DNA of 64,000 nt from Variovorax flavidus (GCF_030317145.1 NZ_JASZYE010000007.1:1-64000), one strand, 5' to 3'. Counted from the first letter of the stretch, positions 28,612 through 37,305 are shown. The notes: generated by a model not told the origin, from the sequence alone. Made by a program: numbers and translations.

Positions 28612-29769
28612 TCACGGAACCAGCTTCCATTGACCCTTTTCGAGCTTGACGATGACGCGGGAGCGCTCGTCGGAGCCGTAGCGGTTGTCGGGCTTGAAGT
28701 TGTAGACGCTGTGCGTTCCGACCAGCTCCTTGGTGCTGACGATGGAATCGCGCAATGCGACGCGGTACGCGGGCGTGCCCGGCTCGCCCTTGGTACGTGC
28801 CGCGGCGTCGAGGAACAGCAGCCATGCATCGAAGGAATACGCCGAGAACGCATCGGTCGGCGGCGCGCCGTTGGCCTTCTGGTAGGCCGTGCGGAAATCC
28901 ATCGACACCTTGCGGATCGGATTGGCGTCGGGCAATTGCTCGGCGACGATGACCGGGCCGGTAGGTGCCAGCAGCCCTTCGACGGCAGTGCCGCCGACGC
29001 GTACGAAGTCCGGGTTGATCAGCGCGTGCATGCCATAGATCTGGCCCTTGTAGCCACGCTCCGCCAGGACGAGGTAGGGCAATGCGCCCGGCGTGCCCGA
29101 GGTGCCGGTGATAACCGCGTCGGGACGCAGCGCAACGATCTTCAGCACCTGCCCCGTGACCGACGAGTCGCCACGCGCATAGCGCTCGTTCGACACGATC
29201 TTGATGCCGGCCGGCTCGGCGCTCTTCTGCAGCGCGTCGTAGACCAGATCGCCCCATGCATCGGAGAAGCCGATGTAGCCGACCGTCTTGACGCCCGACT
29301 GCTTCATGCGTTCGACCACCGCGCTCACCATCAGCGGCGCAGGCTGCGGCAGCGTGACCATCCATGCGCCTTCCTCACCCGGCAGGTTGGCGTTGGCAAT
29401 GGAGATCAGCGGCGTCTTGGTTTCGCGTGCGACCGCAGCGATGGCCAGTGCACCCGGCGAGCCGGCCGTGCCGATGATGACGTCGACCTTGTCCTCGTCG
29501 ATGAGCTTGCGGGCGTTGCGTGCGGCGGTAGACGGGTCCGACGCATCGTCGAGCTGCACCATCTGGATCTTGCGGCCGTTCAGCTCCGACTTGTAGGCCA
29601 CCGCAGCCTTGATGCCCTTCTCGTACGGGATGCCGAGCGACGAGACAGGGCCCGACAGCGAGGTGATGAACCCCACCTTGAGATCGGCTGCCCATGCACT
29701 CGCGGCAGTCAGGGCACTGAGGCCGGCGGCAATACCCGCCAAGGCACAGATTCGGGTCAGGACTTTCAT
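28612..29769 (-). CDS. ABC transporter substrate-binding protein 3
   Basis: A 385-residue type-I periplasmic binding protein, the first gene of its operon. Signal peptide MKVLTRICALAGIAAGLSAL, cleavage around SAWAADLKVG. The mature region is closely similar to the two downstream paralogues. The start at MKVLTR is chosen from the signal peptide and the upstream GGAGGT site; nine further codons upstream lie in the promoter leader. It is directly preceded by operator-like site B and a TTGACA box. First position in the operon suggests it is the most abundant of the three. Confidence 0.9.
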   Translation of the reverse strand: MKVLTRICALAGIAAGLSALTAASAWAADLKVGFITSLSGPVSSLGIPYEKGIKAAVAYKSELNGRKIQMVQLDDASDPSTAARNARKLIDEDKVDVIIGTAGSPGALAIAAVARETKTPLISIANANLPGEEGAWMVTLPQPAPLMVSAVVERMKQSGVKTVGYIGFSDAWGDLVYDALQKSAEPAGIKIVSNERYARGDSSVTGQVLKIVALRPDAVITGTSGTPGALPYLVLAERGYKGQIYGMHALINPDFVRVGGTAVEGLLAPTGPVIVAEQLPDANPIRKVSMDFRTAYQKANGAPPTDAFSAYSFDAWLLFLDAAARTKGEPGTPAYRVALRDSIVSTKELVGTHSVYNFKPDNRYGSDERSRVIVKLEKGQWKLVP

Positions 29770-29811
29770 GCAAACCTCCAGGGGGTGAACAAGCACATGA
29801 TTTATGAACTA

Positions 29812-29823
29812 TTTAGGTGTCAA
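29812..29823. promoter_or_regulatory. Candidate MarR operator B over a -35 box
   Basis: Plus-strand TTTAGGTGTCAA; read on the minus strand, TTGACACCTAAA begins with a perfect -35 hexamer TTGACA (plus 29818-29823) pointing toward the binding-protein gene at 29769. No strong -10 is seen; TCATGT lies 17 bp away. A repressor bound here would block the promoter. The site matches operators A, C and D of the locus. Confidence 0.65.
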
Positions 29824-29897
29824 GAATGCTAGCGAGGCGATGGCGTGGTGACAAGGGAGAGAACGATGAGTTGAGTGGAAGTGCGCGCGTCGCACCG

Positions 29898-30632
29898 CTA
29901 GAGGGCCAGACTGCCCACGCTGGTGCCGCCGCACACGTAGAGGACCTGCCCCGTGACGAAGCTGCTCGCGGGGTCCGCAAAGAAACGCACGGCCCGTGCC
30001 ACATCCGCCGATTCACCCAATCGCTTGACGGGTATCGATGCGGCAAGCGCGCGTTCCTTGTCGCTGCCGGCTTCGACGACGTCGTAGAACATGTCCGTGC
30101 GGATCGGCCCCGGCGCGACGACGTTGACCGTGATGCCATCACCCGCGAGTTCGAGCGCCCAGGTGCGCGCCATGCCCAGCATGCCGGCCTTGGTCGCCGA
30201 GTAGTTCGTGCGGGTGGCGAGGCCGAGCGCCGCGCGCGAGGACAACAGCACGACGCGGCCGAATCGCTGCGCGCGCATCGTCGGCAGTGCGGCCTGCACG
30301 AGCTGGATCGCGCAGCCGAGGTGAAGATCGACCAACGCGTCGAGGTCGTCGAGCTTCACATCCGCCAGCAGCGCGGGGCGGATCACGCCGGCGTTGTGGA
30401 CCACGGTCGTCACGTCGAAGCGGCGCACCAGGTCCGCCACCGCTTGCGCCGTGGCCGCGCGGTCCGCGAGATCGACCTCGATGCTGTGCAGCTTCGGGTG
30501 ATCGATGTCGCAGCGGCGGCGCGCGAGCGACACCACTTCGTAGCCCTGCGCGAGCAGGTCTTCGCAGATCGCCTTGCCGATGCCCGCGCTGCCGCCGGTG
30601 ACGACCGCAACCTTGGATGCCGCTGCGCTCAT
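29898..30632 (-). CDS. SDR-family dehydrogenase
   Basis: A 244-residue classical SDR at the end of the second operon. VTGGSAGIGKA binds NAD(P), the mid-protein motif is HNAG rather than NNAG, and the catalytic set is LSSRAALGLATRTNYSATK. Its ATG overlaps the isatin-hydrolase stop by 4 bp, so the two proteins are made together. A role in making isatin, for example by oxidising dioxindole, would explain the coupling, but an acyl-CoA substrate is also possible. Confidence 0.87.
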   Translation of the reverse strand: MSAAASKVAVVTGGSAGIGKAICEDLLAQGYEVVSLARRRCDIDHPKLHSIEVDLADRAATAQAVADLVRRFDVTTVVHNAGVIRPALLADVKLDDLDALVDLHLGCAIQLVQAALPTMRAQRFGRVVLLSSRAALGLATRTNYSATKAGMLGMARTWALELAGDGITVNVVAPGPIRTDMFYDVVEAGSDKERALAASIPVKRLGESADVARAVRFFADPASSFVTGQVLYVCGGTSVGSLAL

Positions 30633-31444
30633 GGCTGTGCTCCGATGAGCGCGAGCACGCGCAAGGGACTCCCGCTGCCCTTCTCGATCTTGAGCGGCGG
30701 GCAGATCAGCACCGCGCCGGAAGGGGGCAGCAGATCGAGGTTGCTCAGGCACTGCAAGCCATAGCGCCCCGCACCGTGCATGTAGTAGTGGCACGGGTAC
30801 GGCGGCCGCAGGTGATAGCCCTGCCCCGCATCGGTTCCGATCGCTTCGGAGCCGAAGCCGAGAACGTCGCGCTGTTCGACCAGGAAGCGCACGGCCTTGG
30901 TGCTCGGGCCGGGCGTGTGCTGGCCCGTCTCGTCGAAGTTCTGATACGCCTCGGGATCCTGGCGCTTCGACCAGTCGGTGCGCATCAGCACCCAGGCGCC
31001 CTTCGGGATGCGGCCATGGCTCGCTTCGTATTGTTCGATGTCCTCGATGGTGAGCAGGTAGTCGGGGTCGTCCTTCACCTGCGGCGAGCAATCGATCACG
31101 CAGGCGGGTGCGACGAAGTGCTGCACGGGAATCGTGTCCACCGAGTTGTTCGGCAGGTCGCGGCCCGAGATCCAGTGGATGGGCGCATCGAAGTGCGTGC
31201 CCGTGTGCTCGCCGCACGAAAAGTTGTTCCAGTACCAGCCCGGGCCGCGCTCGTCGTACTTCGACACTTCCTCGATGCGGAAGGGCCAGCACTGGCCCAT
31301 CTCTGGCGGCAGCGCGATCTGCGGGAAATCGGGCGTCAAGGTCTGCGTGAGGTCGATCACGCGGATGCGGCCCGTCGACATGGCGCTCACCAGCCCGCCG
31401 AGGATTTCGGCGGTCGACATCAGTTCGGTTGTTGCTGTAGTCAT
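30629..31444 (-). CDS. Isatin hydrolase-type cyclase family protein
   Basis: A 271-residue metal-dependent hydrolase of the cyclase/kynurenine-formamidase superfamily. The metal motif HTGTHFDAPIH is at residues 80-90, so His80, His84 and Asp86 would bind Mn or Zn; the pattern matches characterised isatin hydrolase. These enzymes open the lactam ring of isatin to isatinate (2-aminophenylglyoxylate). The start at MTTATTELMS has an AGGAG site. It lies 16 bp after the DUF35-SDR gene and overlaps the next SDR. Kynurenine formamidase is the main alternative, but a 2-oxoacid oxidoreductase in the same operon favours isatin. Confidence 0.8.
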   Translation of the reverse strand: MTTATTELMSTAEILGGLVSAMSTGRIRVIDLTQTLTPDFPQIALPPEMGQCWPFRIEEVSKYDERGPGWYWNNFSCGEHTGTHFDAPIHWISGRDLPNNSVDTIPVQHFVAPACVIDCSPQVKDDPDYLLTIEDIEQYEASHGRIPKGAWVLMRTDWSKRQDPEAYQNFDETGQHTPGPSTKAVRFLVEQRDVLGFGSEAIGTDAGQGYHLRPPYPCHYYMHGAGRYGLQCLSNLDLLPPSGAVLICPPLKIEKGSGSPLRVLALIGAQP

Positions 31445-31460
31445 CGTGTTGCTCCTGGTC

Positions 31461-32711
31461 TCAACCGCCTGCCGCCAGTTCACGTTCGAGAATCTTGGGG
31501 TTGTCGCGCCACCGCTCCAGCCATTCCTGTGCCACGTCGCCGGGGTACACGTCCTCGACACCGTCGCGCAGCGCCTTGACGATCGCGCTCGCGAGTGCGC
31601 CCGCGCCGAGCTTGGGCGGTGGCGTGTGCTGGTTCCATTCGTCGTCGATGGGGCCGGGGAAGAGATTGATCACGCGGATGCCGGCCGGCCGCATCTCGGC
31701 GCGCAGGCACTGCGCGAGCGAATGGGCCGCGGCCTTCGACGCGCTGAAGGTGCCGTGCGGCGGGAAGTTGCTCAGCGCGTAGATCGACAGCAGGTTGACC
31801 CACGCCGTCGCCCCGGTTACGCCATCGGCAGACCGGCCCTTGAGCGCCGGACCGAACTCCTGCGCAAGTCGCAGCAGGCCGAAGTAGTTGATGTCCATCT
31901 CGGCCTTGGCCACGTCGGTGCCGCGCCGTGCGCCGATGCCGAAGCTGCGATGCACCTCGGCGTTGTTGATCACGATGTCGACCTTGCCTCCGATCTCGCC
32001 GGCCAGTTCGCTCACCGAGCGGCCGTTGGTCAGGTCGAGCGGCACCAGCGTGACCTGCGGCAACGCAGTGATGTCGTCGAGCCCGCCCGTCTTCTTCCAA
32101 GGCTCGGCATGGCCGACCCACACGATGTCGGCGCCCGCCTTGACCAGCGCACGCACGATGGCCTGCCCCACCTCGGTCTTGCCATCGGTGACGAGCACCT
32201 TGCGGAATTTCGGGTCGCTCGTCATTTCTCTCAGCATCTTGTCGTCAGCCATGTGGGGGCTCCCTTCGTCCGGAAATCCAATGAGTACGGCCTGGCCCGC
32301 GCGATCGAGCCGGGCGCCGACGCGCACGCGCGTGGGCGCGTCGCCGACTTCGCCATGCAGGTGGACCATCAGGGTCGGCCCTGCGTCGAGGTGCACGAGG
32401 CCCAGCCGCCATGGCAGCCGCTCGCGAAAGAACAGGTCGTTGCTGTGGTACAGCGTGGTGCTGCTGAGCAGTTCGCCCTCGCCGCCCTGCTCACGCCAGT
32501 GCAGGCGCGGCGAGAGGCACTTGTGGCAGGCCTCGCGCGGCGGGTATTGCACGGTGCCGCAGTCCTCGCAGGTCTGCAATTCGAAGCGGCCTTCGGCGGC
32601 GGCGGCGGTGATGCCGAGCGCCACCCGGCCACGCGCCCACGGCGGCAGGTTCATCTGCCGGGTGCGGAGCACCGGGTTCTTGCGCTTGGGGCGCATCAGG
32701 GGCATGGTCAT
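31461..32711 (-). CDS. DUF35 OB-fold/zinc-ribbon protein fused to a degenerate SDR
   Basis: A 416-residue two-domain protein. Residues about 25-150 form a DUF35 domain with zinc-ribbon cysteines 48, 51, 62 and 65 (CEDC...CHKC) and an OB fold; such proteins pair with thiolase-like partners. Residues about 168-416 are an SDR fold whose nucleotide motif is TDGKTEVGQ, missing key glycines, and whose catalytic Tyr is Phe322 (FSASK). The SDR half is therefore unlikely to be a normal oxidoreductase. The ATG overlaps the thiolase-like gene stop by 4 bp, supporting a complex between the two products. A purely structural role for the SDR half is possible. Confidence 0.82.
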   Translation of the reverse strand: MTMPLMRPKRKNPVLRTRQMNLPPWARGRVALGITAAAAEGRFELQTCEDCGTVQYPPREACHKCLSPRLHWREQGGEGELLSSTTLYHSNDLFFRERLPWRLGLVHLDAGPTLMVHLHGEVGDAPTRVRVGARLDRAGQAVLIGFPDEGSPHMADDKMLREMTSDPKFRKVLVTDGKTEVGQAIVRALVKAGADIVWVGHAEPWKKTGGLDDITALPQVTLVPLDLTNGRSVSELAGEIGGKVDIVINNAEVHRSFGIGARRGTDVAKAEMDINYFGLLRLAQEFGPALKGRSADGVTGATAWVNLLSIYALSNFPPHGTFSASKAAAHSLAQCLRAEMRPAGIRVINLFPGPIDDEWNQHTPPPKLGAGALASAIVKALRDGVEDVYPGDVAQEWLERWRDNPKILERELAAGG

Positions 32712-33880
32712 GCCGGCCTCCCGAGAATGACTGCGCCTGTGCACAGGCAGCGGTCGTAGGTCACCATTCCGAAGCCGGCGACAAGGCCCACCTGGGCACC
32801 AGACACGACACGTGGTCCTGCCGTGTCCGTGAGCTGCCGGATGGCCTCGGTCATGCCGAGGAATCCACCGGCCGCACCGGCCTGCCCGGCCGAGAGTTGC
32901 CCGCCGCTGGTGTTGTTGGGAAAACTGCCGTCGCTCGTCATCGTGTGCGAGCGGACGAAGGCCGGGCCCTCGCCCTTCTCGCAGAAGCCGAGGTCCTCGA
33001 ACTGCATCATCACGATCACCGGGTAGTCGTCGTAGGTCTGGATGAAGTCGATATCCGATGGCGCCGCGCCGGCTTGCGCGTAGAGGTCGTCGCGGTCCAT
33101 GCGCCAGCCGCCGCGGATCATCACGGGGTCTTCCGAATACGCGTTGTGCCGCTCGATCGCGCCGCGAATCACGACGTGGGCCAACCCGAGGTCGCGCGCA
33201 CGTTCCTCGCTCATCACCAGGAAGGCCTCGGCACCGGCACAGGGCATCACGCAATCGAAGAGGTGGATCGGGTCGGAGATCGGCCGCGCGGCGATGTATT
33301 CGTCGAGCGTCAGCGGCTTCTTGAACATCGCGTGCGGATTCTGGAGCGCGTTGCTGCGCTGGTCGACCGCGATGCGGCCGAAGTCCTCGCGGGTCGCGCC
33401 GAACGTGCGCATGTAGTGCGCGGTGATGAAGGCAAAGATCGAGTTGGGCCCGCCCGATCCGTAGGGATAGGTCGCGTCGCGCGCGAAGTTGCTGAAGCTG
33501 CCCAGCGTCTGCCGGAAGGAGTCGACGTGGTTGGTGTCGGCGGCCACGCAGGCGACCACGTCGGCGTCACCCGACTGCACGGCACGCGCCGCGCGGCGAA
33601 GGCACATCACGCCCGAGGCGCCGCCGGTCGGCATGTGGTCGAGCCAGCGCGGCGAGAGGCCGAGGTGCTGCGTCACGCCGACGGCGGTGTCGGGCGCCAG
33701 CGAGAAGCTGCTGACGCACAGGCCGTCGATCTGCTCCTTCTTCACGCCGCTGGCTTTCACCAGCGCCTCGATCGCCTGGCCGAGGAACCAGTGCGCGGTG
33801 CGCGTCGAATAGCGCACGTAGGGCACGGTCACGGGCACGGCGACTGCCACGCCTTCGTACGAGAGTCGGCGTTTCGTCAT
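32708..33880 (-). CDS. Thiolase-fold protein lacking catalytic Cys and His; possible aldolase
   Basis: A 390-residue thiolase-superfamily protein of the SCP2/lipid-transfer (Ltp2) type. The position of the nucleophilic Cys reads TGGASG with Gly87, and the usual GHPxGAxG His motif reads GQAGAAGG with Gln333. Condensation or thiolysis by the normal mechanism is therefore unlikely. Ltp2-type relatives with DUF35 partners are retro-aldolases in steroid side-chain breakdown, using tyrosines; here DFIQTYDDYP supplies Tyr283 and Tyr286. The start MTKRRLSYEG overlaps the ligase stop by 4 bp. I infer cleavage of a 3-hydroxyacyl-CoA such as dioxindole-3-acetyl-CoA to isatin and acetyl-CoA. Confidence 0.8.
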   Translation of the reverse strand: MTKRRLSYEGVAVAVPVTVPYVRYSTRTAHWFLGQAIEALVKASGVKKEQIDGLCVSSFSLAPDTAVGVTQHLGLSPRWLDHMPTGGASGVMCLRRAARAVQSGDADVVACVAADTNHVDSFRQTLGSFSNFARDATYPYGSGGPNSIFAFITAHYMRTFGATREDFGRIAVDQRSNALQNPHAMFKKPLTLDEYIAARPISDPIHLFDCVMPCAGAEAFLVMSEERARDLGLAHVVIRGAIERHNAYSEDPVMIRGGWRMDRDDLYAQAGAAPSDIDFIQTYDDYPVIVMMQFEDLGFCEKGEGPAFVRSHTMTSDGSFPNNTSGGQLSAGQAGAAGGFLGMTEAIRQLTDTAGPRVVSGAQVGLVAGFGMVTYDRCLCTGAVILGRPA

Positions 33881-35499
33881 CCTTGCCTCTTCTTCATCGA
33901 GCGGGTATCGATGCAATGGGCTTGCCCCGGCAGCGCCTGCGCGAGTTCGCGCAACTGGCCGCGCTGGATCTTCTGCGATGCGGTGAGCGGCAGTGCGTCG
34001 ACGAAGGCGATGTAGCCCGGAGCCTTGTAGTAGGCCAGTTGCGCGAGCGCATGCTCGACGATGCTGGCCGCGACCTGCGAGGGGGAGGACGCATCCACGT
34101 CGTCGCGCATGACGATGCAGGCCAGCACCTCGTCGCCGCGCACCGCATCCGGCGTGGCGGCGACTGCGGACGTCTTCACGGCCGGGTGCTGGTTGAGCAC
34201 GCTTTCCACTTCGACTGCAGAGATGTTCTCACCGCTGCGGCGGATGACGTTCTTCTTGCGATCGACAAAGTAGTAGTTGCCTTCGGCGTCGCGCCGCACC
34301 ATGTCGCCGGTGTGGAACCAGCCGCTGGCCCAGGCCTCGCGGGTCGCGTCCTCGTCCTTCAGGTAGCCGGAGAAGAAATAGCGCTTCGGATCGGCGCCCG
34401 ACGAGCGCACGAGCAGTTCGCCCGGCGTGCCGTCCGCTGCATCGCGCCCCTCGTCGTCCACGAGTCGGATCTCGACGAATGCCTCGCGGCGACCGAAGCA
34501 ACTCGTGCCAACGTGGCGCGGTTCGTGGTTCGCCATCACGCACGCGGCGGCGCCGGTTTCGGTCATGGCCCAGGCCTCGACCAGCGGGAAGCCGAAGCGC
34601 GACTCGAAAGGCGCATGGTTCTTGCGATCCACCCCTGCGCCGAAGCCCCAGCGGATGGCGTGCTCGCGGTCGGATGCCGCCGCGGGCGCGGACAGCAGCA
34701 TGGCAGGCATGACGCCCAGGTAGTGCGCGATCGTGGCGCCGCTCTCGCGTGCGCTCTGCAGCCACGACTTCGGATGGAAGCGATCGAGTTGCACCAGGCA
34801 TCCGCCCGCGACGAGGACCACCATGGTCGAGAACGCCATCGCGTTTACATGATTGAGGGGGAGCGGCGTGATGATGCGTTCGGCGTCGGGCCGGACCGGG
34901 CAGAGGTCGCCGAGTTCCGCATACCACTGGCCTGCGCGCAGGAAGTATTCGTTGCTCAGCATGCACCCTTTGGGCCGGCCGGTGGTGCCCGAGGTGTAGA
35001 GCAGCGCGCATTCGGTGGCGAGCCCGATCGGCTCGGCCGCGCGTGGCGGCGTGGTCTTCGACGGCGGTACGGCATCGTCCGGCCCCATCGCCTCGAAGGC
35101 GATGCCCGCCGTCTCGGCCGCGGCGCGGAGGTCGTCCGCACGGTGCGGCAGCGTCACGGCCAGGCCGATCTCGCTGTGGCCGATCAGGTAGCTCAGCTCG
35201 GCCGCGCGCATTTCGGCGTTGATCGGCACGACGCTCACGCCCAGCGCGTTGAGCGCAAACCAGTGAAAGAGAAAGGCCGGCCGGTTCTCCAGCAGCAAGC
35301 CGACGCGATGACCGTGGCCGTAGCCGGCCGTGGCGTAGGCCAGCTTGAGCCGCTCGACCGCGGCGGCGGCTTCGCCCCACGAAATGGCGCCAGGTTCGAT
35401 GCCGTAGGCCGCCGCGGTGACCGACTCGGTGAACAGGAACTCGGCCTGTGGCGTGCGCCGCGCGCTCGCGCTGAAGGCATCGTGAACGGTAGCGTTCAT
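33877..35499 (-). CDS. AMP-forming acyl/aryl-CoA ligase
   Basis: A 540-residue ANL-superfamily ligase. [12 protein letters not shown], the AWAMTETGAA motif, the hinge GDMVRRDAEGNYYFVDRKKN and the C-terminal TASQKIQRGQLR with the adenylation Lys are all present. It lies 7 bp after Rieske beta subunit 2 and overlaps the thiolase-like gene. This order (oxygenase, ligase, thiolase-like, DUF35) suggests that an oxidised indoleacetate is first activated to its CoA ester and then cleaved. It differs from the ligase at 19009, so the locus has two such steps or two substrates. Confidence 0.88.
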   Translation of the reverse strand: MNATVHDAFSASARRTPQAEFLFTESVTAAAYGIEPGAISWGEAAAAVERLKLAYATAGYGHGHRVGLLLENRPAFLFHWFALNALGVSVVPINAEMRAAELSYLIGHSEIGLAVTLPHRADDLRAAAETAGIAFEAMGPDDAVPPSKTTPPRAAEPIGLATECALLYTSGTTGRPKGCMLSNEYFLRAGQWYAELGDLCPVRPDAERIITPLPLNHVNAMAFSTMVVLVAGGCLVQLDRFHPKSWLQSARESGATIAHYLGVMPAMLLSAPAAASDREHAIRWGFGAGVDRKNHAPFESRFGFPLVEAWAMTETGAAACVMANHEPRHVGTSCFGRREAFVEIRLVDDEGRDAADGTPGELLVRSSGADPKRYFFSGYLKDEDATREAWASGWFHTGDMVRRDAEGNYYFVDRKKNVIRRSGENISAVEVESVLNQHPAVKTSAVAATPDAVRGDEVLACIVMRDDVDASSPSQVAASIVEHALAQLAYYKAPGYIAFVDALPLTASQKIQRGQLRELAQALPGQAHCIDTRSMKKRQG

Positions 35500-35506
35500 G
35501 GCTTGC

Positions 35507-35992
35507 CTAGATGAAGAGCTGCACAGCCGGCAGCGCGGCATCGCAGTTGAGCAGGTTGACGCGCTTCAACGTCATGCGCAACGCGCCGTCCTCCGCCGTG
35601 AGATGGTGGAAGAAGGTGCCGACGTAGAACTGCAACTCGTCGCCCTGCGACTCGGTGTAGTGGAACTCCGTGCGCACGACATAGCGCTTGGCATCGGCAT
35701 CGAATTCCTCGACCGTCGGTGTTTGCAGCAGGTGGTGGCAACGGCTCGGCGGTTGCTGCGAGAACGCGCGCGGGCTCTTCAGGCGCTCGATGCGCAGGTC
35801 GCGCAGCAGCTTGTCCTCGTAGAGGTGCGACGTGTGGTTGATGCCGTCTTCCTGATCCGGGACGAGCGGGACCCAGTAGAACGCGTCATCGGTGAAGAGC
35901 GCATTCCATTCCTCGTAACGCTTGGCATCGAGCAGGCGCGATTCGTTGACGACGAAGTCGATCAGGTCCTGGCGTGTCACTGCGGCCTCCAT
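35507..35992 (-). CDS. Rieske oxygenase beta subunit, pair 2
   Basis: A 161-residue beta subunit: VNESRLLDAKRYEEWNALFTDDAFYWVPL near the N terminus and TLKRVNLLNCDAALPAVQLFI at the end. It starts with ATG overlapping the alpha stop as TGATG, exactly as in pair 1. Between the two pairs the beta subunits differ more than the alphas, especially in the middle, which may tune the active-site entrance. No metal site is expected. Confidence 0.88.
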   Translation of the reverse strand: MEAAVTRQDLIDFVVNESRLLDAKRYEEWNALFTDDAFYWVPLVPDQEDGINHTSHLYEDKLLRDLRIERLKSPRAFSQQPPSRCHHLLQTPTVEEFDADAKRYVVRTEFHYTESQGDELQFYVGTFFHHLTAEDGALRMTLKRVNLLNCDAALPAVQLFI

Positions 35993-37305
35993 CACATCGT
36001 CTCCGTCATGTAGCGGGCCCAGGTGCGGTACTGGTTGCGCATGGGGAGCTCGCTGGTGCCGATCGTGGTGATCTCGCCGCCTGCAGTTTCTGCGGGGTCG
36101 TAGTTGCGATGCAGGCTCACCCACTCGTTGCCGCTCGCATGCAGCCCGGCCTGAATGCCGCGATAGGCCTGCAGGTCGTCATGACCCACGACCGAGAAGG
36201 GCGAGTTGATCAGCCGGTTGTACATGGTCGTGCGTTGCAGCAACTCGGGCGGCGCGCCCTTCAGGCGGAAGGTCCAGCTCTCGATCAGCGTCTTGTCGAC
36301 CGAGATCGGACGCACCACGCGGATCGCCTGGATCGCGCCCTTGATGGTGAGGTTCGGGTAGTACACGGTGTTGTGCCGCGCCATGCCGAGGATCTGTGCG
36401 GTGCGCTCCTCGCCGTAGGCCGCCTTCATCGCGTTGTCGTACTCGGGGATCGCCTTGTACTTGCTGTGGATGCTGAAGTTCACGCCCGTGAAGCTGTGGC
36501 CGTTGTCGTAGGTGCGCACGCCCATGTCCTCGAAGAACTTGTAGTCCGACATGAAAGGCACGAACTGCTCGATCGCCATCGGCTTCGGCTCGTCGGCCGG
36601 CTTGTCCGCCCACATGCTCTTGGCGGTGCCGGCGGAGGACTCGTGCGCCACCATGGGGTGCATGGTGTCGTTGAGGTTCTCGACGAACATCTTCCAGTTG
36701 CACTGGTGCATGAAGCGCAGGCAGCCGCCGGCGATTTCGAGTTCGCCCTCGGGCGAACGGTCGGCCATGTTGTCGATGGAGCTCAGCGAGTCGCCGAAGA
36801 ATTCCTCGAAGTCGGGGCCGACGTCGTTGATCTTGATGAAGATGAAGCCGCGGTAGCTGCGCACGTTCTTCAACGTGGTCAGGCCCTTGGCCGATTCGCA
36901 CTCGTGCAGCTGCGTGCCTTCGTAGCCGTTCTTGAGCGGGATCGACAGCAGCGAGCCATCGGTCTTGAAGGTCCACGCGTGGTACGGGCAGCGAAAGAAC
37001 TTTCCGGTGTTGCCGCAGGGCGCGGTCACCAGGCGCGACCCCTTGTGCGCGCAGCGATTCATCATGGCGCGCACCGAGCCATCGGTGTGGCGCACGATGA
37101 TCAGCGGCCGGCCGGCGATCTCGGTGTTGAGGTAGTCGCCCGGCTTCGGGATCTGGCTCTCGTGGCCTGCGTAGTTCCAGGTGTTGGCGAAGAAATGTTC
37201 CTGCTCCAGCTCGAACAGTTCGGCGCTGGTGTAGAGGTCGCGGTGCACGCGGTCGGGTTGCACCAGCGCACGCACGGCTTCGGGGTTGCCTCGGTAGGAA
37301 GTCAC
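35992..37305 (-). CDS. Rieske oxygenase alpha subunit, pair 2
   Basis: A 437-residue catalytic subunit with Rieske ligands Cys85, His87, Cys106, His109 and iron ligands His216 and His221 (NDTMHPMVAHES); the bridging Asp213 is kept. It starts with GTG (ACT TCC TAC following) behind a strong GGAGAG site. A hairpin repeat separates it from the reductase gene upstream. Rieske oxygenases are the entry enzymes of iad-type auxin loci, and this copy, placed with its reductase, ligase and the cleavage genes, is the better candidate for first attack on the indole ring. The regiochemistry cannot be read from sequence. Confidence 0.92.
   Translation of the reverse strand: MTSYRGNPEAVRALVQPDRVHRDLYTSAELFELEQEHFFANTWNYAGHESQIPKPGDYLNTEIAGRPLIIVRHTDGSVRAMMNRCAHKGSRLVTAPCGNTGKFFRCPYHAWTFKTDGSLLSIPLKNGYEGTQLHECESAKGLTTLKNVRSYRGFIFIKINDVGPDFEEFFGDSLSSIDNMADRSPEGELEIAGGCLRFMHQCNWKMFVENLNDTMHPMVAHESSAGTAKSMWADKPADEPKPMAIEQFVPFMSDYKFFEDMGVRTYDNGHSFTGVNFSIHSKYKAIPEYDNAMKAAYGEERTAQILGMARHNTVYYPNLTIKGAIQAIRVVRPISVDKTLIESWTFRLKGAPPELLQRTTMYNRLINSPFSVVGHDDLQAYRGIQAGLHASGNEWVSLHRNYDPAETAGGEITTIGTSELPMRNQYRTWARYMTETM

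Noticed and set aside
30629-31444. Reading the cyclase gene as kynurenine formamidase of tryptophan breakdown
   Set aside because: No kynureninase or tryptophan dioxygenase gene is nearby, while an aryl 2-oxoacid oxidoreductase and Rieske genes share the operon, so isatin hydrolase fits better.
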